Source: Micropterix aruncella (taxonomy: Eukaryota > Arthropoda > Insecta > Lepidoptera > Micropterigidae). Taken from it: a DNA stretch of 64,000 nt. The notes beneath the pieces are model-generated. The model was given only the letters and a program-made list of their open reading frames with translations. It was not told the DNA's origin and did no database searches. Every line of letters starts with the position of its first letter. Position 1 is the first letter of the stretch. Where the stretch lies: positions 33,942,057 to 34,006,056 of the forward strand of contig OX155952.1 of NCBI GenBank assembly GCA_944548615.1, given 5' to 3'. Both the position numbers and the translations under genes were made by a program. Below are positions 11,973 to 23,096 of this stretch, piece after piece.

Positions 11973-12299
11973 ATTAAATACATTGAATTTATTTCAATCA
12001 CAAACGACTTTCATTTAATCACCAAACGAAACTCAAACCGTACATGATTCAGCCATATTATACATTTCAATGAATTAGAAGGTTCATTGAAATGTAAGGT
12101 TCAAGGAAGGTTCATTAGGATTAATAAACGCTTATGAAGAGTTACAATCAAATAAATTTTAGGTGGTACGAAGTTCACAGGGTCATCTAGTATATAATAA
12201 AAATCGTGTGCCGTGCATCTCGTGAATTCACCAACTCGACTACACCAGCGTCTGGTGCAGCTACCTATCAGCAGAGCAGCCAAGAATGAGCCAGGAATA

Positions 12300-13200
12300 A
12301 CGGTATTTTAAGGTACTACTTTGCTCATTCCTTGCTTAATCCGCACTTGGCTATCCAGCTCTTGCCACACCTTTCTAAATTATGCAGTCCGCTGCCTGAC
12401 CTGCATAATATCATCTGCTCGCCTCCCCAAGGAAGATGGGAGTAAAGGCGGATTTACATTCAGTCAACTTGGGTTGTCAACTACAGCGGGCGAGCCCGTC
12501 ACCTCAGGAAGTTTTAACGATTAGTCGTTCTATCTCCCTGGAGCGAGAGCAGAAGACTTGAGGACAAAACAGTCCACCGTCTAGCTACGCCACAAGCCCG
12601 TAAGAGGCCAACGCCTTAACCGCGAGATAGCCAGGAGTGTTACCCGGCGGGCCTACACTCACGCCCTTACTTCCAATAATTATGACCAGATTACTCCGGT
12701 CTCTCGATTGGCTACGAGTTCGAGGTCGCTTGCGCGGTCCTCTCCCTTACGAAGCGGTGAAACAGTGTTTACCGAATCTATCGTGGACCACAGCGTCCTT
12801 TGCCCGGCTGTTCACCCAGGATCGGATGGCCGATGGTCATTGCAAGAGCAGTCGCCATAAGGTCCGCCACCACCCCCGCTCTATAGGAAACGGTACTGCT
12901 TCCAGACTCCCCCGAATGTTATTGGTGGCGGGCTCGCCCGTTATAGTCGACAACCCAAGTTGTTAGTCAGAGTGCACAGTCGATTGGCTTACGCCGCACG
13001 GTGCGCAGACCGTCCAGGAGCCCCAGAAGGTTGATTCCCAGGGGAAACTGACCATAAGGCCAGAGTCCTACCCAGGCTCGCACTTCATGCGTGGAGGCCG
13101 TCGGATAGGTGTTGTCCCGTGAGTGTGACCAACCCTGAACAGAATCATTCAAATTCTTGAAGACAAGTCAGCGATGACCCGGTACTGCCATCGTGTAAAT
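12300..13200. repeat. GC-rich dispersed repeat family, copy 2, with internal inverted repeat
   Basis: The longest copy of the family also seen at 3800 and 48357. It holds two ~37-base inverted arms: CAACTTGGGTTGTCAACTAC... at about 12466 and its inverted partner ending at about 12962 (GCGGGCTCGCCCG near 12929), with about four mismatches. The family continues beyond the right arm (TTAGTCAGAGTGCAC, then CCGCACGGTGCGC). The arms could be the ends of a nested element or of the repeat itself. Open frames across it have no recognisable domain. Confidence 0.6.
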
Positions 13201-13214
13201 TGATTTTAAGTCAG

Positions 13215-13390
13215 TACAGCGCTGTCGCGTCACTTGGTCGGTGTCGACTACAACGGGCGAACCTGTCACCATAGGCTGGTACAACGATATGTGATCGTTT
13301 TTTCAGCCGTGGGATGAGCGTAGAAGACTTAGAGAAAATACAAATCTGCTGTCTAGCTATGCCAGCATGCCCGGCAGAGGCCAAGACCTA
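13215..13390 (+). repeat. GC-rich dispersed repeat family, partial copy 3
   Basis: Matches 4060-4210 closely: GTGTCGACTACAACGGGCGAA, ACAACGATATGTGATC, TTTTCAGCCGTGG and GTCTAGCTATGCCA. It lies directly after copy 2, so the two may be a broken tandem pair. Confidence 0.6.
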
Positions 13391-13434
13391 AAAAATATTT
13401 ATTTTAATATAATTTTTGTTTTGGAGTCATCTCT

Positions 13435-13629
13435 TTAAGTATTGGTGATCCAGGAATCCATGCAGGCAAGTATCAGAGTTACTCCGAAGTTTGACACCAT
13501 TCGCGGTATCATTATCTCTATATTGTCGTAGTCTTTGATGTCTTCAAGGTCCAGCCATTCAGCGTCTTTCTTTCCATCATAATTTGTGATGCGAAGAATC
13601 TGCCGATATACGCCATAATCCATATTCAC
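13435..13629 (-). CDS. Unassigned small ORF (64 residues)
   Basis: A 64-residue frame in AT-rich sequence. It is acidic and well mixed in composition (KKDAEWLDLEDIKDYDNIEI), unlike the low-complexity shadows around it. I do not recognise the family. It could be an exon of a host gene, a remnant of a transposon protein, or chance. No splice sites or neighbours strengthen it. Confidence 0.2.
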   Translation of the reverse strand: MNMDYGVYRQILRITNYDGKKDAEWLDLEDIKDYDNIEIMIPRMVSNFGVTLILACMDSWITNT

Positions 13630-13697
13630 CCAAAAAAGTTAGCATTGACTAGACCCGTGCGCAAGGAAGGATTGTACTGTAGTAAATTTTAGGACGA

Positions 13698-13785
13698 TCA
13701 TGAGCAGACCCCCTCCTCCCCCCCCCCCTCTTATATAATAACAATTGGTAACAAAATCTTATTCCCCCCCCCCCCAGGTGCGTTA
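13698..13785. repeat. Two poly(C) tracts
   Basis: C-rich tracts at about 13709-13730 and 13764-13778, separated by ATATAATAACAATTGG. Similar tracts recur at 17296, 35091, 51291 and 51887, and as G at 49490. Confidence 0.7.
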
Positions 13786-13993
13786 TATAATTTATAGATA
13801 CAGGCAATGGGTCTCTGATTTGTATCAGTCATTATAATTAGGTATAATGTAATAAATATTGATAAAAATGTTGTACTTATAACTATATAAATAGTAATAA
13901 ATGATATATAACTATAAGTCTATTATTCACAGGTGCACAAGTTTGTTTATTTACGCTTGAGTTTATACACAGAAAACGTGACCGTGTGTTGTT

Positions 13994-14127
13994 ATGGCTG
14001 GTTTGAATGTCCAGGGTAAGGATGTAATAATTACTTGTGAAGAATGTGATCGTGCATTTACATCAGGAGTGAAGAGAAGTAATAATAAGGGAAAAGTCTT
14101 GAAAATGCACTGTCATATTGGGAGCAG
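13994..14127 (+). CDS. Possible first exon, Cys/His-rich protein
   Basis: An ATG at 13994 opens 44 codons ending at a plausible splice donor (GGAGCAG|GTATTT, GT at 14128). The peptide has Cys15-x2-Cys18-x3-Phe22, then Leu36, His39 and His41, resembling a stretched C2H2 zinc finger. Upstream sequence is AT-rich. It could be a host first exon, but no second exon can be found by eye, and the frame simply runs on to a stop at 14179. Function unassigned. Confidence 0.22.
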
Positions 14128-14179
14128 GTATTTAATTTATATGTTTTCAAACAATTTAGCCAAGAACATTTGTCTATAA

Positions 14180-14900
14180 CTAAGAATATTAATACACAAT
14201 ATCTGCCTGTGCCCAAGAACGTTGGGTACAGCCAAATATTGTTACTATTTAAAAAAAACTGGGAAACCATTCAATTTAAAAAAATATTATGATTTAAATC
14301 ATTTTGTATATCATTCTATATCATAATTTATCTTAATAATAATATCACAATTTATCTATTTGTATATCCTATTTTTAATTAATATTATGGTTCCCAAATA
14401 CATCATTTCACTTCAATTTTGATTTTTCAGCTTAAATCGATCATTAATAGCTATTAGTGTATACATGCTTCTAAATGTATTATGTTATTATCATTACTTG
14501 GCATATTATATATCTTACACACTTATTTACAAAAAATTAATTGTCCTTCTCAGATCAGGCTATAGCCTCTTTCAGCATAGTCTTAGGTGATTTTGAAATA
14601 GGGTCACTAGAAACAGTTTTTGGCATATCGTGTTATCGGTTTGACATTGTAATAATACATGTTGTCCATTTTAATGCAGATTATTGTGAATTACCAGTTA
14701 TATTAAAGATATAATAAAAACACTTACAATTTAATTCTTTGAGGTGCCCGAGGGACCTTTAAAACAATTTTTTTGATATTAATTATATAACTTTTCCTTC
14801 TTTATTTTTGTATTAATGTTTATGTCGCCCATATGAAGGAAAAAAAATCTTAGCATAAAAATCTTTGGGTAAACCTAGTTTTATCCGGGTAAAGTTCGAA
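14180..14900. other. AT-rich stretch, nothing identified
   Basis: AT-rich non-coding sequence with no repeat match noticed in the window. Confidence 0.5.
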
Positions 14901-14934
14901 GCGTTTGTCAGCTTCGGGTTTGAGCTAGGTGGAC

Positions 14935-15120
14935 CGAGTAAACCTAGGTAGCTATCTAACACACGAATCTATAGTCGAGTATCGATCATTACTCGAGTAC
15001 CGAGCAGTACTTGAGTAATACTTGAGTACCTACCTGTTTTTATTTTATAGTCGAGTATTAAGAAGTCGAGTAATAGTCGAGTATCACTCAGGGCTGAGTA
15101 TCCGTCTGGCGATACTTGAG
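14935..15120. repeat. GAGTA-rich cluster (TACTCGAGTA units)
   Basis: Many copies of GAGTA, often as GTCGAGTA, ACTTGAGTA or the palindromic ACTCGAGTA, in under 200 bases. A related cluster lies at 16570-16690, beyond the RTE-like fragment, and a faint one at 63395-63530. It may be a degenerate tandem repeat or the ends of an interrupted element. Confidence 0.55.
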
Positions 15121-15189
15121 AGCTTCTTGGCTTGGAGCTTTCAAAACTTTTCGTTTATATGCGTTGGTGCATGTGTATACGAGTATTAT

Positions 15190-15212
15190 TGTCTTCTTCT
15201 TCTTCTTCTTCA
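15190..15212 (-). repeat. GAA-type 3' tail of the RTE-like element
   Basis: On the minus strand the RT stop codon (TGA, 15212-15210) is followed at once by repeated GAA triplets. RTE-clade LINEs have very short 3' UTRs and simple-repeat tails, which fits. Confidence 0.7.
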
Positions 15213-16204
15213 GCGCGCATTCGCCCACCGTTGGGCATACGCCTCTCCAATCACTCTCCATCCGGATCGGTTTTCCGTTTCCCTCATCCAGACTGGTCCA
15301 GCTGTCTCCTTAATGTCACCGGACCATCGGGCCGGTGGTCTGCCCACACTTCTTTTGCCTAGCCGGGGTCTCCACTCCAAAACACGCTTGCTCCACCGTT
15401 CGTCGTGTCGTCGGGCCACGTGGCCGGCCCAAGCCCATTTCAGCTTGGCCACTCTTTGACCCACGTCGACCACCTTCGTGCGCTGTCTGATGAGCTCGTT
15501 TCGGACTCGATCGCGCAACGTTATGCCGAGCATGACTCGCTCCATGTTAGGCTGCACCACCTTAAGCTCGTGGATCATCCCAGCAGTCAGTGTCCATGTC
15601 TCACATGCATACGTCATAGCCGGTAACACGCACTGATTAAACACCTTTGTCTTGAGCGACTGGGGAATTCTGGACTTCAGCACGAAGCTCAGCTTCCCGA
15701 AGGCCGCCCATCCCAATTGTTTTCTTCGCTTTATCTCTGCCATCATCGAGTCCCGGCTGAGCTTTATCACCTGTCCTAGGTATATGTACTCCTACACCTG
15801 CTCCAGCGGTTGTCCATTCAATGAAATGGGATTCGGTGTGAAATCGACTTTCGCCATAACCTTTGTTTGTCCATGTTCATCTTAAGACCCGTTCGCAGGG
15901 ACGCGTGATATAGTTGCTCCAGCATGAGTTGTAGGTCTTCGGCACATTCAGCGATTATAACTATATCATCCGCGTAGCGCAGGTGATTGAGATACACGCC
16001 GTCGACGTTGATTCCCTTGCCACTCCAGTCCAATGTCTTGAATATATCCTCCATAGTATTATTGTATTTACGTATTATTTCGTAAAATGACGGAGTTTCT
16101 ACAACTGCTGGAGGAAGTTGAGAGAGTATTCGTGGTCGGTGGTGAGGCAGCACGCTCTCGATGGCACAATTGGTTTTCTCCATATCGAAGTCTAAATAAA
16201 ACAA
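15190..16204 (-). pseudogene. RTE-like reverse transcriptase remnant
   Basis: The 3' part of a LINE reverse transcriptase in two broken pieces. The upstream piece (16204-15818) shows MEDIFKTLDWSGKGINV and HLRYADDIVII, the catalytic YADD motif. The downstream piece (15770-15210) shows MIKLSRDSMMAEIKRRKQ, VLPAMTYACETW and GHVARRHDERW, typical of the RTE-type C terminus. A frame change and an in-frame TAG lie between them at about 15790-15870. The endonuclease and the palm motif A are missing. The first ~50 residues of the upstream piece do not look like RT, so the element probably starts near 16040. This is a dead, 5'-truncated copy. Confidence 0.85.
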
Positions 16205-16209
16205 AGTGC

Positions 16210-16569
16210 TAAATAAAACGCAGAAGTCGATATGAGGGCGTTTCGCGAAAAATCAGGATAGATAATTCTTACGCGCGCTTTGAAAGAATTCATGAAGTTA
16301 GAATGACATTGAATTTTTTTTTTAAAGAAGTAGAGTTAAATTTAAAGAATTCATGCTGTCAAATCGGTGCGACAACAAATTGGCATTTTTTAAAATCACC
16401 GGTTATGAATTAAAATGAACAATTTAATTCATATTTTATAGAAAAGCAACAGCAAAATGGGTATAAAATATAGTCTCGGTAAATCTTCATCATAATTTTA
16501 GATGTTAAATAAAAGATTAGTAATTTGTTTTCGAATAAAATTACGATATATATTATTTTCCCTATGTTT
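16210..16569. other. AT-rich stretch, nothing identified
   Basis: AT-rich non-coding sequence upstream of the RTE-like remnant. Confidence 0.5.
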
Positions 16570-16695
16570 TCCCCTCTACTCGAGTATTGCTTAGCTGAGT
16601 AGATGAACGATATTCGACTATAGAACGCATCCAATACCTAAGTACTACTTGGCACCTGAGTAATACTTGATTGAGTGAGCTAGGTGACCCTAGCC
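16570..16695. repeat. Second GAGTA-rich cluster
   Basis: CTACTCGAGTATTGC, GCTGAGTAGATG, CTAAGTACTACTTGG, CTGAGTAATACTTGA and GAGTGAGCTAGGTGACC lie close together. It mirrors the cluster at 14935-15120, so the RTE-like element may have split one repeat. Confidence 0.5.
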
Positions 16696-17254
16696 ACAAA
16701 GGAGACGAACCACTATAGTAATAAACAATCGAGTGAAAACGATCTGATATTCAACATTTTGAACACGTTCCATTTGAGGTTCGTAATGCTCATTTAATTC
16801 AATATAATATTTTATAGAGGGTTAGCACAAAATAATTAACGCCCCATTCTATTAAGGCGCCGCTCTTCCGTGTTGCTAATAATTAGCAGTAGAAAAACGA
16901 AAATAAAAGCCTTTCTTCTAGGCTGAAGTATTCCGTGGTGGCGTTGGGGGTTGGATGTGTCTGGAAAGGGAAGGGGGTGGAGGGTCGTTCAATGGCGTGA
17001 CACGCGGTTCTGAGTCGCTTCTTACATGAAGGGCATGTACCGCTCTGCTCCCCGAGGGTCGCTCGATCATTCCTCGAGATAGTCGACGCATACGTCGTGC
17101 GTGTCCCGTTTATATTTCTCGCCTCAACAGAATAATAGATGAGGAAAGAGGCGCATTCCATAACAGATGTGTCACGCTTTTGAATGCGGATAATACATAT
17201 TGTGATATTTTTCGGAAAATAATCTGAATCCAGTAATATAAAACATCGAAGGGC
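16696..17254. other. Non-coding stretch, GC-richer in 16940-17110
   Basis: Contains a GC-richer patch with GGGAAGGGGGTGGAGGG (16966). No supported gene; open frames lack recognisable domains. Confidence 0.4.
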
Positions 17255-17365
17255 CTGGTCACATATTATGTAATCACGTTTTTGGGATTTTCGACTCCCC
17301 CCCCCCCTTCCACCATGTCAACAGATGTAATTAGCGGCCTGACCCCCCCCCCCCAAATTAGGTAA
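17255..17365. repeat. C-tract dispersed repeat, copy 1
   Basis: CACATATTATGTAATCACG, then C-runs at 17296-17306 and 17342-17354, then TAGGTAATCAACC. The copy at 49425-49550 has ACATATTACGTAATCAGGG, G-runs and GATTACGTAATCAAC. Copies at 51205 and 51870 pair C-runs with ATCACGTGAT. The arrangement is that of a foldback element with homopolymer tracts. Confidence 0.55.
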
Positions 17366-18099
17366 TCAACCGAATTCGCGGAAAATGTGAAGAATCGTGA
17401 ACCCAGCGTTTGTAAAGTGTTTGAAGAATTGGAAAAAAACATTTTAGTATGCTTTTAAAAATGTACCTTACTATTTCAAAGTAATTACAAAATCTCAAAC
17501 TCTTTGGTTTATATTACAGATCGCAATCTTCAGACCCCAGCGGCTGTAATGACGGTAGTAAAGAGAAGTAATATATAACAATGTATATAATTAATTCCTC
17601 AACCTACTTTCGCCAAAAATATTTATTCGTTCAATGGCACCGATCCCATGAAATACGCCGTGATAACCTGGCTGAACACCTCAAGGTGAACGCCTCAGGG
17701 TGATAGATTACCCAAGGTAACCACTGTACGAACAAGAATCACACCACAATCACGTCAAATGACTAAAGTCTATCTAATGCAGCACACAACCGATCCAAGA
17801 CAGTCAAGCATTGAACTGCATTGAGGGCTTCACTGAGCGAGGACGTAAAGAAAGAGATAACACCGGGGTCCCATCTCCCCTATACCATTTGGCGTAGTCT
17901 GAACAGATACATTTTATTTATTTATTTCAAATATTATTCAGGAGCATTACAGATGGGTTCAATTCACCTTTAAATATTACATGAAGAGTTTACAAGTTCA
18001 TAATTACTGACTTCAATAAGTTGTCGCGGAGCAACAAACATACACAAAACCCACCTACTCAAAATACTATAAAAGAAAGGACCGGAAGAAGACTCCACC
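17366..18099. other. AT-rich stretch, nothing identified
   Basis: No ORF or repeat match supported. 17640-17880 is a little GC-richer. Confidence 0.45.
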
Positions 18100-19225
18100 C
18101 GAAGGCGGGCGACTGCCGTACCAATCAACGAATCAACGAAATCGGTCGACAGGCCATTTATAACGGCCTGATGGCTGCTGCTGTAATGGCTTCGATCGGC
18201 GCCGCCGGTTCGACTTGCTCTCCACAGCTGGCTGCTGTGGAGTGGCCGGCGGTGCCGGCTTTTTGCTCCACGACAAGGGCTCCGTAGGGGCGGCGGCAGG
18301 CTGGGGCTTCGCCTGCGTCTTCCTCGGCGCTGGGCGTGGAGGAGGCGACGTAGGCGCGGCTGCCCACGTTTTTCCGAATGACAACGAAGAACAGCGCGCG
18401 CCGCCCTCTATGGATCAGGCGCGCGTACGTTGCTTCGATGTCTTTGGCCGCCAGCCCTTCGATGACCTCCTGCTGGATCGTGTTAGCCGAGAGGCCCCGA
18501 ATGGCTATCTTGGCGTCCTTTTCTATCGGCGGCGTGTAGGTGTGCCACGCCACCGAGCTGCCAAGGGTGTGAAGGAAGGCCTGGACGACGCGGTACTCTG
18601 CGTCGTCGGCCGGGCGGAATCTGAGGCCACCGCCGCGTCCGAGCGGTGCGACGTTCGGCGCGCGCCCCAACTTCGCGCGGAGAGCCTTCAGGTGGTCGGG
18701 CCACCTATCGAGCTTGTCCACGACAATGGGTCGGGGGCGCGGCGCCTGCTTCGGCAGAAGCGGCGCGGGCGGCTGTGGTGATGGTGCTGCGGCGCTGCGG
18801 CACAGCGTCGGGCTTTTCCTAGCCGCTAGTTGGGCGTAGGTAGGCACGTCTTCGGTGTCCGAGGGTTCCGGCGAATCGAAGAATCGAAGAAGTCAGGGGA
18901 GTGGGCTCGGTGGCGCTGCGACTCCCTCTGCCGCTCATCTTCTGGAGACGCTGGGTCTCTCACGCGTTTCCTCGGTGTCGCGATCGGAATGAGCGGCATG
19001 TCCAGGCCCCTAGTCACTGGTGGGCATTGCGGAGCAGCAGCACCTTCGGCGGAGTTGGCAGCAGACTGCATTTCGAACCGGAGATACTCGACGACACGAA
19101 CTTCACGGCGAGGACCGGAGACAGCGCTCGACGGTCGACTAGCGGCGGCAATATTCAGCGCGGGCGGCGGAGCGGAGCAGGCGACCGTTCGGGACGGACG
19201 CCGGGCACTGCCTGACTGCCGTACC
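18100..19225 (-). pseudogene. GC-rich LINE ORF1 copy 1, internal deletion
   Basis: Homologous to the ORF1 at 19355-21007 and in the same direction. Its N terminus lies at 19071-18826 (VTRGLDMPLIPIATPRKRV) and then changes frame. 18847-18158 continues with YAQLAARKSP, GRAPNVAPLG, HTLGSSVAWHTY and GRRALFFVVIRKN. The sequence then jumps to the C-terminal Pro-rich part (PLSWSKKPAP, then SNRRRRSK) in yet another frame. The region of the three zinc knuckles is missing. The 5' leader (19075-19215) matches that of copy 2. No ORF2 follows. This is a dead copy of a Jockey-type ORF1. Confidence 0.8.
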
Positions 19226-19354
19226 CCCCCGTTTATATCAGTCTACGAGCCTGCCTTAATTAATATAATTAGGCCCGTGACGTCTGCCACTCAGCATGTT
19301 TTCAGCCGTAATGTGGGGCTTCTCGTTTACCGGCCCATTGGCACGGTTTGCAGT

Positions 19355-21007
19355 TTATAACGTCGCAGGGTGGAACGTCCTGCGGACGGATTCCGCTGTT
19401 GTATTGAAGAAAACTGGTTCCAGGAAATCAAGTTTGGTGATCAGTTCGGCGGCTTCCTCCGGTTTCGCTATCACCTTGCGGACAAGTTCCAGCAAGTCGC
19501 CGAACATCACGGACATGTACTCGTCCCTGTCCATTCCCTCGAATTCGAGGTATGGCACAAATCCGGGCCGGGGTGACGTCGCTCTCTCGACAGTCTCGAC
19601 CGGCTTGGGCACAAAACGAGGCTCGGGCCGGGGTGACGTCGCTCTCTCGACAGTCTCGACCGGCTTGGCGCTGGGAGGTGGGGGAGCTACGGTCACGACC
19701 ACCTCCATTTCTTCTTCTTTTTCCTCTGTTTGAGGCTGCTTTACTCGTCTTTGCGCTCGTCTCCGCTTGCGCTTTTTCTCTGCAGCTGGTTGCTGCGGAG
19801 CGGTCAGCGGCGACGGCTTTTGCCTCCACGACAAGGGTGCCTCCTGGCTCTGCCCCGGAGTTGGCGCAGGCTGCTGGGGCCGTGGGGCGGTGGCGGGTGT
19901 CTGGGTAGGCGGTAGTTTTCTTTGCGCCGGGCGCGGCGGCGGCTGCGCGGGCGCGGTGGTGGATGCGGTGCTTCGCTTCGAAGCCTGTGGTGGAGCGGGT
20001 ACTGCTACTCGCGGTAAATTATGCTGCTGTCTCATGGACAGGCGCATTTCCGCCAAGTAGCTGGGGCACCGCCTGTTGTTTGCGGGGTGGTCCTGTCCGC
20101 AGTTCCCGCATGTTGCTGGTGTGGTCTTCGGCCGCGGGCAGTTTTTCGCGGCGTGCTCCTCCCCGCAACACACGCAAACCTGCGGCCGGTGGCAGTTATG
20201 GCTGTTGTGCCTAAACTTCTGGCAGCGGTGGCACTGCCTGGGGCCTTTTCGGCCTTTCCATCCTTCGACGGCGACCTCCAGGTAGTGAAGGTCAGATATC
20301 CTGTAGACCTCACGCCATCTGTCCGTCTTCCGAATGATCACGAAGAATAGGGCGCGCCTCCCCCCGTGGATCATTCTGGCGTAGACGGCATCGAAACCGC
20401 GGTCCGCTAGCCCGCCGATAATTTCGTCAGGTGACGTATTTTCCGGCAGGCCGCGGATCACGATTTTCGCGTCGACTTCCGTTGGTGGCTTGTACGTGTG
20501 CCACACGATGCTGTTGCCCAGTGAGTGCAGGTACGTCTGCACTATCCAGAACTCGTTGGTGTCGATTGGCCGGAACCGGAAGCCGCCCTTCCCGAGAGGC
20601 TTGGCGTTGGGCGCGCGTCCCAGCTTATCGTGGAGAATCTTCATGTGAAGGGGCCAGTTGTCCAGCTTCTCCACGACCATGGGCTCCAAGCGCGGCGCCT
20701 TCGAGAATTGCGGACCGGGACGCAGTTGTACCGGTGGCGGCGGCGACGGGCCTTTCCTCGCCGCTAATTGGGCATAGGTGGGCCCGTCCTCGTTGTCCGA
20801 CGGCTGCGACGATTCGTAGATTTGGTCGTCTACGAACGCGTCGAGGGAGTCAGCCCGGCGGCGCAGTGACTCCTTTCGCTGATCCTTCGTGGTGGACGCG
20901 GAATCCATCCCGCGTTTCCTCGGCGTCACAGGCGGGATTAGGGGCATATCCTTGCCCCTGGTAACAGCGGTGCTGTGCGAAGCGGCTGCTTCGGCGGCGG
21001 AGCTCAT
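19355..21007 (-). CDS. GC-rich Jockey-type LINE ORF1 (550 residues), intact
   Basis: A gag-like RNA-binding protein. From the N terminus there is a Ser/Pro-rich segment with VTRGKDMPLIPPVTPRKRG, YAQLAARKG, and a central region with VIRGLPENTSPDEII and GRRALFFVIIRKTD. Three zinc knuckles follow (CHRCQKFRHNSHNC, CVCCGEEHAAKNC, CGNCGQDHPANNRRC), with the spacing of the Jockey ORF1 at the window start. The C-terminal half is Pro/Ala-rich and includes a 20-residue tandem duplication beginning KPVETVERATSP, encoded by an exact 60-bp period at 19571-19670. The codons are far more GC-rich than anything nearby. No endonuclease or RT follows downstream (19354 to 19226), so this is an ORF1-only, 3'-truncated copy. 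Confidence 0.85.
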   Translation of the reverse strand: MSSAAEAAASHSTAVTRGKDMPLIPPVTPRKRGMDSASTTKDQRKESLRRRADSLDAFVDDQIYESSQPSDNEDGPTYAQLAARKGPSPPPPVQLRPGPQFSKAPRLEPMVVEKLDNWPLHMKILHDKLGRAPNAKPLGKGGFRFRPIDTNEFWIVQTYLHSLGNSIVWHTYKPPTEVDAKIVIRGLPENTSPDEIIGGLADRGFDAVYARMIHGGRRALFFVIIRKTDRWREVYRISDLHYLEVAVEGWKGRKGPRQCHRCQKFRHNSHNCHRPQVCVCCGEEHAAKNCPRPKTTPATCGNCGQDHPANNRRCPSYLAEMRLSMRQQHNLPRVAVPAPPQASKRSTASTTAPAQPPPRPAQRKLPPTQTPATAPRPQQPAPTPGQSQEAPLSWRQKPSPLTAPQQPAAEKKRKRRRAQRRVKQPQTEEKEEEMEVVVTVAPPPPSAKPVETVERATSPRPEPRFVPKPVETVERATSPRPGFVPYLEFEGMDRDEYMSVMFGDLLELVRKVIAKPEEAAELITKLDFLEPVFFNTTAESVRRTFHPATL

Positions 21008-21257
21008 ATTCGGGCCGGAGCGGACTCGACGGCACGAACTTCACGGCGAGGACCGGAGACGGCGCTCGACGGTCGACTCGCGGCGGCAATATTCAGCGCG
21101 GGCGGCGGAGCGTAGCAGGCGACCGTTCGGAACGAACGCCGGGCACTGAATGATGCCGTACCGCGCACCGGACTGGTGTATATCTAGCGACCGACCGTGA
21201 GTAAAAGAGACGGCGCGAGGCGCGAGGGAGACGACGCGACCGCTATCACGACGAGTA
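21008..21257 (-). promoter_or_regulatory. GC-rich 5' leader of the LINE ORF1 copy 2
   Basis: GC-rich sequence shared with the leader of copy 1 at 19075-19215 (GCGGCAATATTCAGCGC, AGGCGACCGTTCGG, GCCGGGCACTG in plus orientation). A TCAGT word, the arthropod initiator core, lies near 21146-21150 on the minus strand. Jockey-type LINEs use internal downstream promoters, so this may be the promoter; that is inference. Confidence 0.4.
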
Positions 21258-21283
21258 ATATATATATATATATATATATATAG
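21256..21283. repeat. Short (TA)n run at the edge of the GC-rich LINE copy
   Basis: About 14 TA units directly upstream (minus orientation) of the GC-rich leader. Confidence 0.8.
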
Positions 21284-23045
<1,762 letters not shown>

Positions 23046-23053
23046 CTCCCTCC
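23046..23053 (-). other. Polypurine tract
   Basis: GGAGGGAG on the minus strand sits exactly before the 3' LTR start (ATGTTACG). This is the expected plus-strand primer position. Confidence 0.8.
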
Positions 23054-23096
23054 ATAAGTCTGGAAAACGTCAGTTTGAAAGCGAAGAGTTTCGTGT

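Larger units (their letters stand above)
10182..12190 (+). mobile_element. Internally deleted Helitron
   Basis: The 5' terminus TCTTATATATAAAAATGAA (from 10182) and 3' terminus ACGAAGTTCACAGGGTCAT-CTAG (ending 12190) have the TC...CTAG form of Helitrons. The element sits between an A (10181) and a T (12191), with no target duplication, as Helitron insertion requires. Inside are a 9-bp minisatellite, a start of the usual basic N terminus (ATG at 11100), part of the HUH Rep domain, and the last part of the helicase. About 2 kb remains where an autonomous copy would be far longer. Confidence 0.85.

Noticed and set aside
12637..13152. Open frames in the GC-rich repeat as genes
   Set aside because: Frames are not kept between the repeat copies and show no domain.
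18215..20767. Plus-strand open frames opposite the GC-rich ORF1 copies
   Set aside because: Shadows of the minus-strand gag-like ORFs in GC-rich sequence.
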